Translations under genes and position numbers: made by a program | Assembly: GCA_039808885.1 (NCBI GenBank) | Contig: JBDHTX010000012.1 | Span: forward strand, 45,260-109,259 | Direction of reading: 5' to 3' | DNA length: 64,000 bases | DNA from: Dongia_A sp039808885 | Lineage (GTDB): Bacteria; Pseudomonadota; Alphaproteobacteria; Dongiales; Dongiaceae | In this document: positions 40,608 to 51,628 of the stretch, one piece after another | How the letters are laid out: every line of letters starts with the position of its first letter | Numbering within the stretch: position 1 is the stretch's first letter | Notes under the pieces: model-generated | What the model was told of the DNA's origin: nothing | Seen by the model: only the letters and a program-made list of their open reading frames with translations | The model's database searches: none

Positions 40608-42081
40608 CCTGATGTTCGGCATCGACGATCTGCGCCTGGTCGCGGGCGCGGCGGAGGTGACCGTGCGTTCGGTGACGCTCGATTCGCGCCGGGTGAAGGC
40701 CGGCGCGCTGTTCGCCGCTTTGCCGGGCGCCAAGCTCGACGGCCGCGATTTCGCCGCCGCGGCGGTCACGGCGGGCGCCGTCGCCATCCTGCTGCCCGAG
40801 GGCAGCAGGCTCGAAGGCCTTCCCGCCGATGTCGCCGTGCTCGAGGCGAAGGAGCCGCGCCGGGCGCTGGCGCTGATCGCGGCGCGGTTCTTCGGCCGCC
40901 AGCCGCAAACCATCGCCGCCGTGACCGGCACCGGCGGCAAGACCTCGACCGTCGCCTTCACCCGGCAGCTCTGGTCGCTGGAGGGGCGCGAGGCGGCGAG
41001 CCTCGGCACCCTCGGCGTGATCTCCAGCAAGGTCAACGACCCCGGCTCGCTCACCACGCCCGATACCGTCGCGCTGCACGAATTGCTGGCGCGCCTCGCC
41101 GATAGCGGCGTCACCCACCTGGCGATGGAAGCCTCGAGCCACGGCCTCGACCAGCATCGCCTCGACGGCGTCGCGGTCACCGCCGCCGCCTTCACCAACC
41201 TGTCGCAGGACCATCTCGACTACCACCGGACGATGGAGGCCTATTTCGAGGCCAAGCTGCGCTTGTTCGGCGAATTGCTGCCGGCCGGCGGCACCGCCGT
41301 GGTCAATGCGCGGCTGACGCAGGCCGGGCGCGTGATGGAGACGGCGCGCCGCCGGCGTCATCGCCTGATCACCTTCGGCGGCAGCGGCGCCGATATCGCG
41401 CTGTTGAAGCAGCGGCCGATCCCGCAGGGCCAGGTGCTCGACATCGAGATCTTCGGCGCCAGGCATGTCGCCGAGTTTCCCGTGGCCGGCGCCTTCCAGG
41501 CGGAGAATCTGCTGGCGGCACTTGGCCTGGTCATCGGCAGCGGCTCAGACGTCGGCAAGATCGTCGGCCTGATCGGCCGCCTGGCCGGCGTGCCGGGGCG
41601 CATCGAGCATGTCGCCGACACGCCCTCGGGCGGCGCCGTCTATGTCGACTACGCGCACAAGCCCGGCGCGCTGGAGGCGGTGCTGGCGACCCTGCGCCCG
41701 CATGCGATGCGCCGCCTGATCGTCGTCTTCGGCTGCGGCGGCGACCGCGATCGCGGCAAGCGCCCGATCATGGGCGAGATCGCCACCCGCCTCGCCGACC
41801 GCGTCATCGTCACCGACGACAATCCGCGCAGCGAGACCCCGGCGCTGATCCGCTCCGAGATCCTGGCCAAGGCGCCGGGCGCCGTCGAAATCGGCGACCG
41901 CGCCGAGGCGATCCGCCTCGCCATGCGCGAGTTGCAGCAGGGCGACCTGCTGGTGATCGCCGGCAAGGGCCACGAGACCTACCAGATCGTCGGCGACCAG
42001 ACCTTTCCCTTCGATGACGCGGCGGTCGCCCGCCAGGCGGCGGCCGAGCTCGGCCGGGAGCACGTGAGGGCGGTGCAATGA
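40594..42081 (+). CDS. murE: UDP-MurNAc-Ala-Glu:meso-diaminopimelate ligase
   Basis: MurE adds the third amino acid to the peptidoglycan stem peptide. The 495-residue protein has the three Mur-ligase domains; the ATP loop is TGTGGKTS (TGTNGKTS is more usual), and DDNPR (408-412) in the C-terminal domain marks specificity for meso-diaminopimelate. The start is a TTG at 40594, supported by GGAGG 6 bp upstream; the next in-frame ATG at 40612 lacks a site. It overlaps ftsI by 14 bp and murF by 4 bp. Confidence 0.96.
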   Translation: MQLNDLMFGIDDLRLVAGAAEVTVRSVTLDSRRVKAGALFAALPGAKLDGRDFAAAAVTAGAVAILLPEGSRLEGLPADVAVLEAKEPRRALALIAARFFGRQPQTIAAVTGTGGKTSTVAFTRQLWSLEGREAASLGTLGVISSKVNDPGSLTTPDTVALHELLARLADSGVTHLAMEASSHGLDQHRLDGVAVTAAAFTNLSQDHLDYHRTMEAYFEAKLRLFGELLPAGGTAVVNARLTQAGRVMETARRRRHRLITFGGSGADIALLKQRPIPQGQVLDIEIFGARHVAEFPVAGAFQAENLLAALGLVIGSGSDVGKIVGLIGRLAGVPGRIEHVADTPSGGAVYVDYAHKPGALEAVLATLRPHAMRRLIVVFGCGGDRDRGKRPIMGEIATRLADRVIVTDDNPRSETPALIRSEILAKAPGAVEIGDRAEAIRLAMRELQQGDLLVIAGKGHETYQIVGDQTFPFDDAAVARQAAAELGREHVRAVQ

Positions 42082-43505
42082 CGCAAGCTCCGCTCTGGAC
42101 CGCCGCCGAGATCGCCACCGCCACCGGCGGCCGCGCGGCAGGCGATTTCGCCGCAACCGGCGTCTCGATCGATTCCCGCAGCCTGGAGCGCGGCGATCTG
42201 TTCGTGGCGCTGCAGGGCCCGACCTTCGACGGCCACGATTTCGTCGCCAAGGCGCTGCAGCGCGGCGCCGCCGGCGCGCTCATCCATCGCCGGCCGCGGG
42301 ATCTGCCGGCGGACGCGCCGGTGATCGAGGTCGCCGACACGATGCGGGCGCTGGAGGATCTGGGCCGCGCCGCGCGGGCCAGGACCGCCGCGCGCATCGC
42401 CGCGGTGACGGGCAGCGTCGGCAAGACCAGCACCAAGGAAGCCCTGCGCGCCGTGCTGGCGCTGTTCGGCGCCACCTATGCCAGCATCGGCAACCTCAAC
42501 AACCAATGGGGCGCGCCGCTCAGCCTGGCGCGCATGCCGCGTGACAGCCGCTACGGCGTGTTCGAGCTCGGCATGAACCATGCCGGCGAGATCTCGCCCC
42601 TGTCGCAGATGGTGCGGCCGCAGGTCGCCATCATCACCACCGTCGAGCCGGTGCATATCGAGTTCTTCGATTCCGTCGAAGGCATCGCCGACGCCAAGGC
42701 GGAGATCTTCGACGGCCTGCAGCCCAACGGCACCGCCATCCTGCCCTTCGACAACCCGCATTTCGCGCGGCTGGAAGGCAAGGCCAAGCGCATGGGCGCC
42801 CGCGTCCTGACCTTCGGCGCCGGGGACGGCGCCTGGGCCCGGCTGCTCGACTGCCGGGTGACGCCGACCGGAACCGAGATCGCCGCCGAGATCGGCGGCA
42901 AGCGCCTGCGCTATCGCCTCGCCGCCCTCGGCAGCCACCAGGCGCTCAACAGCCTCGCGGTCCTCGCCGCCGCCTTCGCCTTCGACCTCGATCTCGACCA
43001 GGCCCTGCCCGGCTTCGCCGCCTTCGAGGCGCTGAAGGGCCGCGGCAAGCGCGAGGCGCTGCGCATTCCCGGCGGTGAGATCGAGCTGATCGACGAGGGC
43101 TACAACGCCTCGCCCGCTTCGGTGGGCGCAGCCCTGCGCCTGCTCGGCCAGCTGCCGACCACCTTCGGCGGCCGCCGCATCGTCGTTCTGGGCGACATGC
43201 GCGAGCTGGGCGAACGCGGGCCGCAGTTGCACCGCGACCTGGCGCCGAACCTGAGCGCCGCCAAGGTCGATCTCGCCTTCCTGGTCGGGCCACTGATGCG
43301 GGGCCTCTACGAGCTGCTGCCGCCGGCGATGCAGGGCGCGCACCAGCCCAATTCGGAGGCGATGGTGGCGACGCTGGTCGCCGCGATCCGGCCGGGCGAC
43401 ACGGTGCTGATCAAGGGATCTCTGGGGACGCGCATGGCGCCGCTGGTCGAGGCGGTGCGGGCGCTCGATCAAGCCGCGCCGCGCAAAGCGGCAAACGAGC
43501 ATTAA
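42078..43505 (+). CDS. murF: UDP-MurNAc-tripeptide:D-Ala-D-Ala ligase
   Basis: MurF completes the UDP-MurNAc-pentapeptide by adding D-Ala-D-Ala. The 475-residue protein has an N-terminal UDP-MurNAc domain with GVSIDSRSLERGDLFVAL, the ATP loop TGSVGKTSTK (111-120), the NLNNQWGAPLSL segment, and the C-terminal domain with DEGYNASPASVGAAL and VLGDMRELG. The start overlaps the murE stop (ATGA). mraY begins 14 bp downstream, preceded by GGGG-rich sequence that serves as its ribosome-binding site. Confidence 0.97.
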   Translation: MTQAPLWTAAEIATATGGRAAGDFAATGVSIDSRSLERGDLFVALQGPTFDGHDFVAKALQRGAAGALIHRRPRDLPADAPVIEVADTMRALEDLGRAARARTAARIAAVTGSVGKTSTKEALRAVLALFGATYASIGNLNNQWGAPLSLARMPRDSRYGVFELGMNHAGEISPLSQMVRPQVAIITTVEPVHIEFFDSVEGIADAKAEIFDGLQPNGTAILPFDNPHFARLEGKAKRMGARVLTFGAGDGAWARLLDCRVTPTGTEIAAEIGGKRLRYRLAALGSHQALNSLAVLAAAFAFDLDLDQALPGFAAFEALKGRGKREALRIPGGEIELIDEGYNASPASVGAALRLLGQLPTTFGGRRIVVLGDMRELGERGPQLHRDLAPNLSAAKVDLAFLVGPLMRGLYELLPPAMQGAHQPNSEAMVATLVAAIRPGDTVLIKGSLGTRMAPLVEAVRALDQAAPRKAANEH

Positions 43506-43519
43506 GGGGAAATCGGGGG

Positions 43520-44608
43520 ATGCTCTTCAACCTACTCTCACCGCTGGCCGACGACTGGTCGCCGCTCAACGTGTTCCGCTACCAGACCTTCCGCAGCGGC
43601 AGCGCCATCCTGTTCGCCTTCTTCCTGACCCTCTTCATCGGCCCGCGCATCATCCGCTGGCTGAAGATGAAGCAGCGCGAAGGCCAGCCGATCCGCGAGG
43701 ACGGCCCGGAATCGCACCTGCTGACCAAGAAGGGCACGCCGACCATGGGCGGCCTGATGTTCCTGATCTCCGCCTGCATCACCACCCTGCTCTGGGCCGA
43801 TCTCAGCAACGGCTATGTCTGGATCGTGCTGATGGTGACGCTCGGCTACGGCGCCATCGGCTTCGGCGACGATTTCCTGAAGCTCACCAAGCGCAACACC
43901 AAGGGGCTGCCCGGTCGCGCCAAGCTGGCGGCGCAGCTCGCCATCGGCCTGCTCGCCTCGCTGTGGGTAATGTGGATCGCGCCGGCGCCGCTCGCGACCG
44001 GCCTCGCCGTGCCGTTCTTCAAGGACCTGCTGATCCCCTTCGGGATGTTCTTTCCGCTCTTCACCACCCTGGTGATGATGGGCTCGTCCAACGCGGTCAA
44101 CCTGACCGACGGATTGGACGGCCTCGCCATCGTGCCGGTGATGATGGCGGCGGCGAGCCTCGGCTTCATCGCCTATGTCGCCGGCAACTTCAATTTCGCC
44201 GTCTACCTCCAGCTGCACCACGTGGTCGGCGCCGGCGAGCTGGCGGTGTTCTGCGGCGCCTTGTGCGGCGCCGGTCTCGGCTTCCTGTGGTTCAACGCGC
44301 CGCCGGCCATGGTGTTCATGGGCGACACCGGCTCGCTCAGCATGGGCGGCGCGCTCGGCGCCATCGCCGTCATCACCAAGCATGAGCTGGTGCTGGCCAT
44401 CATCGGCGGCGTCTTCGTGCTGGAAACCATCTCGGTCATCGTCCAGGTCGTCTCGTTCAAAACCACCGGCCGCCGCGTCTTCCGCATGGCGCCGCTGCAT
44501 CACCACTTCGAGAAGAAGGGCTGGGCGGAGCCGACCATCGTCATCCGTTTCTGGATCATCGCCGCGGTGCTGGCGCTGATCGGCCTCGCCACCCTGAAAC
44601 TGCGCTAG
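43520..44608 (+). CDS. mraY: Phospho-MurNAc-pentapeptide transferase MraY
   Basis: MraY makes lipid I by joining phospho-MurNAc-pentapeptide to undecaprenyl phosphate at the inner membrane. The 362-residue polytopic protein has about ten transmembrane helices. Conserved motifs are KKGTPTMGGL, GFGDDFLKL with the Asp-Asp pair, NLTDGLDGLA, FMGDTGSLSMGG and the PLHHHFEKKGW loop. The length is normal. It lies between murF and murD with short gaps of 14 and 17 bp. Confidence 0.97.
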   Translation: MLFNLLSPLADDWSPLNVFRYQTFRSGSAILFAFFLTLFIGPRIIRWLKMKQREGQPIREDGPESHLLTKKGTPTMGGLMFLISACITTLLWADLSNGYVWIVLMVTLGYGAIGFGDDFLKLTKRNTKGLPGRAKLAAQLAIGLLASLWVMWIAPAPLATGLAVPFFKDLLIPFGMFFPLFTTLVMMGSSNAVNLTDGLDGLAIVPVMMAAASLGFIAYVAGNFNFAVYLQLHHVVGAGELAVFCGALCGAGLGFLWFNAPPAMVFMGDTGSLSMGGALGAIAVITKHELVLAIIGGVFVLETISVIVQVVSFKTTGRRVFRMAPLHHHFEKKGWAEPTIVIRFWIIAAVLALIGLATLKLR

Positions 44609-44625
44609 AGGAGTCGCCCGCCACC

Positions 44626-46044
44626 GTGACCCGCTCACTGCACATCCCGGACGTCGCCGGCAAGATCGTGGCCGTGCTCGGCCTCGGCCGCACGGGCGCC
44701 GCGACCGCGGCGGCGCTGGCGGCGAGCGGCGCCACGGTCTGGGCCTGGGACGACAGCGAGCAGGCGCGCAGGAGCGTGCCGGCCGGAATGCTGGTCGACC
44801 CGTCGCGCGCCGATTGGCGCCTGCCGGAGATGCTGGTGATGAGTCCCGGCATCCCGCACACCCATCCCGCGCCGCACCCGGTCGCGGCGGCGGCGAAGGC
44901 TGCCGGCAAGAAGCTGATCGGCGACATCGAGCTGCTCTATCGCGCCATGCCGCGGCAGCGCTATGTCGGCATCACCGGAACCAACGGCAAATCGACGACC
45001 ACGACGCTGATCGCCCATATCCTGCGCCAGGCGGGCAAGGCCATCGAGGTCGGCGGCAATCTCGGCCAGGCCGCGCTGTCGCTGCAACCTTTGCCGGGCG
45101 ACGGCATTTATGTGCTCGAGCTCAGCTCCTACCAGCTGGAGCTGACACCGACGCCGATCTGCGACGTCGCGGTGCTGCTCAATATCACGCCGGACCACCT
45201 GTCCCGCCACGGCGGGATGGATGGCTACATCGACGCCAAGGCGTTGATCCTGCGCCCCAAGGGCAGCAGTTCGATCGGCGTTCTTGGCGTCGATGACCAA
45301 TCCTGCCGCGACCTGTTCGCCAGGCTGAAGGATGCGGGGCGCAAGCTGATCCCCATCTCGGTCGAGCGCCAGGTTGCCGGGGGCGTCGACGCGATCGGCG
45401 GCCAGCTGGTCGACCGCACCGGCGGCGCGCCCATCCCGGTCATGGATCTGAAGACCATCGCCACCCTGCCCGGCAGCCACAACTGGCAGAATGCGGCGGC
45501 GGCCTATGTGGCCACCCGTGCCATGGGGCTGGACCGCGCCGCCATCGTCGCCGGGCTGCAGACCTATCCCGGCCTGGCGCATCGCCAGGAGCTCATCGCC
45601 ACCCTCAACGGCGTGCGCTACGTCAATGACAGCAAGGCGACGAATGCCGACGCCGCGGCCAAGGCCCTCGTCTGCTACGACGACATCTACTGGATCATCG
45701 GCGGCCAGGCCAAGGAAGGCGGCCTGGCCGGCCTCGAGCAGTATTTCCCGCGCGTGCGCCACGCCTACCTGATCGGCGAATGCGCGCCGCTTTTCGCGAA
45801 GCAGTTGGGCAAGGCCGTCGCCTTCACCCAGTGCGGCACGCTCGACAAGGCGGTCGCCGCCGCGCACGGCCAGGCGCAACGTGACCGAAAGCCCAATGCC
45901 GTGGTGTTGCTGTCGCCCGCCTGCGCCTCCTGGGACCAGTACGCGAATTTCGAGGCGCGCGGCGACCATTTCCGCAAGCTGGTGCTCGACCTCGCCGGTC
46001 GCTCGGTGGCGCCTTCCGCGGCGGGCGGAAAGGGGGCGGCATGA
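44626..46044 (+). CDS. murD: UDP-MurNAc-L-alanine:D-glutamate ligase
   Basis: MurD adds D-glutamate to UDP-MurNAc-L-Ala. The 472-residue protein has an N-terminal Rossmann-like domain (VLGLGRTGAATAAAL), the ATP loop GTNGKST (118-124), ELSSYQLE, NITPDHLSRHG, and the C-terminal domain with YVNDSKATNADA. The start is a GTG at 44626 after a GAGGAG element about 13 bp upstream, a longer spacing than usual. The stop overlaps the ftsW start (ATGA). Confidence 0.96.
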   Translation: MTRSLHIPDVAGKIVAVLGLGRTGAATAAALAASGATVWAWDDSEQARRSVPAGMLVDPSRADWRLPEMLVMSPGIPHTHPAPHPVAAAAKAAGKKLIGDIELLYRAMPRQRYVGITGTNGKSTTTTLIAHILRQAGKAIEVGGNLGQAALSLQPLPGDGIYVLELSSYQLELTPTPICDVAVLLNITPDHLSRHGGMDGYIDAKALILRPKGSSSIGVLGVDDQSCRDLFARLKDAGRKLIPISVERQVAGGVDAIGGQLVDRTGGAPIPVMDLKTIATLPGSHNWQNAAAAYVATRAMGLDRAAIVAGLQTYPGLAHRQELIATLNGVRYVNDSKATNADAAAKALVCYDDIYWIIGGQAKEGGLAGLEQYFPRVRHAYLIGECAPLFAKQLGKAVAFTQCGTLDKAVAAAHGQAQRDRKPNAVVLLSPACASWDQYANFEARGDHFRKLVLDLAGRSVAPSAAGGKGAA

Positions 46045-47159
46045 GCTTCAGCCGCGCCGATCGCAGCACGATTGCGCAATGGTGGTGGACCGTCGACCGC
46101 TGGACGCTCGCCACCATCTGCGCACTGATGTTCATGGGCGCCATCCTGGTCCTGGCGGCGAGCCCCGCCGTTGCCACCCGCATCGGCCTCGACAGCTTCC
46201 ACCTGGTGCGCCAGCACTACGTCATGCTGCCGGCGGCGCTCGCCATCGTGGTCGGCATTTCGATGCTGTCGCCGAAGCAGGTGCGCCGCCTGGGCGTGGT
46301 GCTGTTCGTCGTCTTCCTCGGGCTGACGGCGCTGACCCTGGTCTATGGCAGCGAGATCAAGGGCGCCACGCGCTGGGTCTCGGTCGGCCCGCTTTCGCTG
46401 CAGCCCTCGGAGTTCCTGAAGCCGACCTTCGCCATCTTCGCGGCCTGGATGTTCTCGCTGAAGCTCGACGGCCAGGGCGTGCCGGGCAGCCTGATCTCCA
46501 CGGTGGCCTATGGCCTGGTGGTCGGCATCCTGCTGCAGCAGCCGGATCTCGGCATGACCGCGGTGGTCACCGCCACCTGGTTCGCGCAGTTCTTCGTCGC
46601 CGGCCTCTCCTTCATCTGGGTGATCCTGCTGGGCGGCCTGGCAGTGGCCGGGCTGTTCGGCGCCTATTTCGTCTTCCCGCACGTGCACCAGCGCGTCGAC
46701 CAGTTCCTGAAGGGGACCGGGGATTCCTACCAGATCGACCGCGCGCTGGAGGCGTTCCAGAACGGCGGGCTCTATGGCCGCGGCCCGGGCGAGGGCTCGG
46801 TCAAGCTGGTCCTGCCCGACGCGCATTCGGATTTCATCTTCGCCGTGGCCGGCGAGGAGTTCGGCCTCATCGTCTGCCTGCTGCTGGTCGCCTGCTTCGC
46901 CTTCATCGTGCTGCGCGCCATGTCGCGCATGCTCTCCGAGCACAACATGTTCGTGCTGCTGGCCACCACCGGCCTTGCCACCGGCTTCGGCCTGCAGGCG
47001 GTGATCAACATGGCCTCCAGCCTGCACCTGATGCCGACCAAGGGCATGACCCTGCCCTTCATCTCCTATGGCGGCTCCTCGATCGTCGCCATCGCGCTGG
47101 GCGTCGGCATGCTGCTGGCGCTGACCCGCAAGCGCTTCCCGGGGAGCCCCGACACATGA
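46041..47159 (+). CDS. ftsW: Septal peptidoglycan glycosyltransferase FtsW
   Basis: FtsW is the SEDS-family polymerase that works with FtsI at the septum. The 372-residue polytopic protein has about ten transmembrane helices. It has the large periplasmic loop with YGSEIKGATRWVSVG, PSEFLKPTFAIF, QPDLGMTAVV and the C-terminal PFISYGGSS motif of the family, and a loop ending in EDSDFIF-like HSDFIFAVAGEEFG. It overlaps murD and murG by 4 bp each. Confidence 0.97.
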   Translation: MSFSRADRSTIAQWWWTVDRWTLATICALMFMGAILVLAASPAVATRIGLDSFHLVRQHYVMLPAALAIVVGISMLSPKQVRRLGVVLFVVFLGLTALTLVYGSEIKGATRWVSVGPLSLQPSEFLKPTFAIFAAWMFSLKLDGQGVPGSLISTVAYGLVVGILLQQPDLGMTAVVTATWFAQFFVAGLSFIWVILLGGLAVAGLFGAYFVFPHVHQRVDQFLKGTGDSYQIDRALEAFQNGGLYGRGPGEGSVKLVLPDAHSDFIFAVAGEEFGLIVCLLLVACFAFIVLRAMSRMLSEHNMFVLLATTGLATGFGLQAVINMASSLHLMPTKGMTLPFISYGGSSIVAIALGVGMLLALTRKRFPGSPDT

Positions 47160-48294
47160 TGGCCGCCCTCGCGCCCTGCATCCTGCTGGCGGCCGGCGGC
47201 ACCGGCGGCCACATGTTCCCGGCGGAGGCGCTGGCCCGGGCGCTGCTGATGCGCGGGCTACGCGTGGAGCTGGCGACCGACGAACGCGGCGGCGGCTTCG
47301 GCGACCGGCTGCCGCAGGTCATCGTGCATCGCATCGCCTCCGGCGGCGTCGCCGGCAAGGGCATGGTCGCCAGGCTGCGCAACCTGCTGCGCCTCGGCCT
47401 CGGCGTGCTGCAGTCGCGCCGCCTGCTGCAGCGGCTCGACCCCGCCGTGGTGGTCGGCTTCGGCGGCTATCCCTCGGTGCCGCCGCTCCTCGCCGCCCAG
47501 CGCGAGGAAGTGCCGACCATCCTGCACGAGCAGAACGCGGTGATGGGCCGCGCCAACCGTTTCCTGGCGCGGCGCGCAACACGGCTCGCCCTCGGCTTCG
47601 AGCAGGTGAAGTTCGCCGACCGGGTGGCGGCGGAGCGCCGCGTGGTCACCGGCAACCCGGTGCGCGGCGAGATTTCCGCCATCGTCGAGACGCCCTATGT
47701 CGCGCCGCGCGCCGGCGGGCCGGTCAACCTGTTCGTGGTCGGCGGCTCGCTCGGCGCCCGCGTCTTCGCCAAGGTGGTGCCGGAGGCGATCGGCCTGCTG
47801 CCGGCCGCGCTGCGCGACCGCCTGCATATCGCCCAGCAGGCGCGCGCCGAGGACTACGCCCAGGTGAGCGAGACCTACCGCGCGCTGGGCATGCCGGTCG
47901 AATTGCGCGCGTTCTTCGACGACGTCCCGGCCCGCCTCGCGAGCGCTCATCTGCTGATCTGCCGCGCCGGCGCCTCCACGGTCTCGGAGCTGGCGGCGGC
48001 CGGCCGGCCCGCCATCCTGGTGCCGCTGCCCAATTCCATCGACGACCACCAGATGGCCAACGCCAAGGCGCTGGAAGCGGCCGGTGGCGGCTGGGTGCTG
48101 CCGGAGAACCTGCTGTCGTCGACCTCGCTCGCCGCCAAGCTGCAGGCGGTGCTGGAGCAGCCGGAGACCCTGCAGCGCGCGGCCGAAGCCGCCGGCCATG
48201 CGGGTCGCCGCGACGCCGCCGAGCGCCTGGCCGACCTGGTTGTCACGCTGCTGCCCGCCGAGGCGCAGCGCGAAATGCGGGAGGGCATGCACTG

Positions 48295-48295
<1 letters not shown>
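47156..48295 (+). CDS. murG: Lipid II synthase MurG
   Basis: MurG adds GlcNAc to lipid I on the inner face of the membrane, forming lipid II. The 379-residue GT-B protein has the N-terminal glycine loop AAGGTGGHMFPA (about 12-23), the VVGFGGYPSVPPLL motif, HEQNAVMGRANR, and the C-terminal UDP-GlcNAc site with VVGGSLGARVF and RAGASTVSELAAAGRPAILVPL. The ATG at 47156 overlaps the ftsW stop; an ATG one codon later is equally possible. The stop shares a base with the murC start. Confidence 0.96.
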
Positions 48296-49739
<1,444 letters not shown>

Positions 49740-49743
<4 letters not shown>

Positions 49744-50708
49744 GGTCGGCGATGGCAAGGATGGAGACCCGCCTGATCGACCGCCTGCCGAAGGTCCGCG
49801 GCCGCCTGACCGAGGGCGCGCTGTTGTCGGCGGTCACCTGGTTCCGCGTCGGCGGGCCGGCCGAAGTGCTGTTCAAGCCGGCCGACCGCGACGACCTGGC
49901 AGCCTTCCTGCGCGACAAGCCGGCGGAGGTCCCGGTGACAGTGATCGGCGTCGGGTCCAACCTGCTGGTGCGCGACGGCGGCATCCCCGGCATCGTCATC
50001 CGGATGGGCCGCGCCTTCGCCGGGATCACGGCGACGGGCACGACCATCGAAGCCGGCGCCGCCGCGCTCGACCTCAACGTGGCGCTGACCGCGCGCGACG
50101 CCGGCATCGGCGGCCTGGAGTTCCTGTCCGGCATCCCCGGCACCATCGGCGGCGCCCTGCGCATGAATGCCGGCGCTTACGGTGCCGAACTGGCTGACGT
50201 GTTCGACCACGCCGAGGCGCTGGACGGCGCCGGCAACCTGCACCGCCTGACCAAGGCGGAGATGGGCTTCACCTACCGCCATTGCGCGGTGGCGGAGGAT
50301 TGGATCTTCACCGGCGGCGCCTTCAGCGGCAAGGCGGACGACCCGAAGGCGATCCACGCCCGCATCCAGGCGATCCAGGCGGCGCGCGAGGAGAGCCAGC
50401 CGGTCAAGGCGCGCACCGGGGGCAGCACCTTCGTCAATCCGCCCGGCCACAAGGCCTGGCAGCTGATCGACGCGGCCGGCTGCCGTGGCCTGCGCAAGGG
50501 CGGCGCGATGGTGTCGGAGAAGCACTGCAACTTCCTGATCAACACCGGCAACGCCACCGCCGCCGACATCGAGGCCTTGGGCGAGGAAGTGCGCCGCCGC
50601 GTGCGCGACAGGAGCGGCATCGAGCTGGTCTGGGAAATCAAACGCATTGGCGAGCCCGCCGCGATGGCGCGGCCGGCGGCACAAGCGACGAGCGAGGAGC
50701 AGGCATGA
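49740..50708 (+). CDS. murB: UDP-N-acetylenolpyruvoylglucosamine reductase
   Basis: MurB is an FAD enzyme that reduces the enolpyruvyl group to form UDP-MurNAc. The 322-residue protein has the FAD-binding VIGVGSNLLVRDGG, GIPGTIGGALRMNAGAYG, the catalytic Ser229 in GGSTFVNPPGHKAW, and Glu299 in WEIKRIG, as in the type I-like alphaproteobacterial form. The frame is open back to 49674 inside murC, but the ATG at 49740 overlaps the murC stop as ATGA and matches relatives. ddl follows with a 4-bp overlap. Confidence 0.95.
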
Positions 50709-51628
50709 AGCGGGTTTCGGTCCTGATGGGCGGTCCTTCGGCGGAGCGGGAAGTCTCGCTCAACAGCGGCGCCAATTGTGCGGCAGCCCTGACCGAGGCG
50801 GGCTACGCCGTCGCCACCATCGATGTCGGCCGCGACCTGGTGGCGCTGGTCGAGGCAATCCGGGCCCAGAAGCCGGACGTCATCTTCAACGCCCTGCATG
50901 GCCGCTGGGGCGAGGATGGCAACATCCAGGGCATCCTGAACTTCCTCGGCATCCCCTACACCCATTCCGGCCTGATGGCCTCGGCCATCGCCATGGACAA
51001 GCCGATGGCGAAGAAGCTCTTCGCCCAGGCCGGGCTGCGCTGCCCCGAGGGCCTGCTGCTGCACAAGTCGCAGGTGATGAAGGGCGACCCGCTGCCCCGC
51101 CCCTATGTGGTGAAGCCGGCCAACGAGGGCTCCAGCGTCGGCGTGCAGATCATCCGCAAGGGCGACAATGCCCGGCCCTTCGACGGCATCGACTGGCCGT
51201 ATGGCGAATACGTGCTGTGCGAGCATTTCATCCAGGGCCGCGAGCTGACCGTCGCGGTGATGAACGACAAGGCGATGGCGGTGACCGAGTTGAAGCCCGA
51301 CAGCGGCTTCTACGACTACGCCCACAAATACAGCGAGGGCCGCACCTTGCACGTCTGCCCGGCGCAACTGCGCGCCGACATCGCCGAGGAGGCGATGCGC
51401 ATGGCGGTGGTGGCGCACCAGGCGCTGGGCTGCCGCGGCATCTCGCGCAGCGACTTCCGCTACGACGACACCGGGGGCGACGACCCGGCCAAGCTCTACA
51501 TCCTGGAGACCAACACCCAGCCGGGCATGACCGCGCTGTCGCTGGTGCCCGAGCAGGCCCGGCATCTCGGCATCTCCTATCCGCAACTCTGCGCCTGGCT
51601 GGTGGAGCACGCCGCATGCGACGCCTAG
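50705..51628 (+). CDS. ddl: D-alanine:D-alanine ligase
   Basis: Ddl joins two D-alanines for MurF using ATP. The 307-residue ATP-grasp enzyme has the N-terminal VLMGGPSAEREVSLNSG, NALHGRWGEDGNIQG, the glycine-rich loop NEGSSVGV, and the C-terminal ISRSDFRYDD and NTQPGMTALSLVPEQA with the metal and substrate residues. The length is normal for DdlB. The start overlaps murB (ATGA), and the 3' end overlaps ftsQ by 13 bp. Confidence 0.97.
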   Translation: MKRVSVLMGGPSAEREVSLNSGANCAAALTEAGYAVATIDVGRDLVALVEAIRAQKPDVIFNALHGRWGEDGNIQGILNFLGIPYTHSGLMASAIAMDKPMAKKLFAQAGLRCPEGLLLHKSQVMKGDPLPRPYVVKPANEGSSVGVQIIRKGDNARPFDGIDWPYGEYVLCEHFIQGRELTVAVMNDKAMAVTELKPDSGFYDYAHKYSEGRTLHVCPAQLRADIAEEAMRMAVVAHQALGCRGISRSDFRYDDTGGDDPAKLYILETNTQPGMTALSLVPEQARHLGISYPQLCAWLVEHAACDA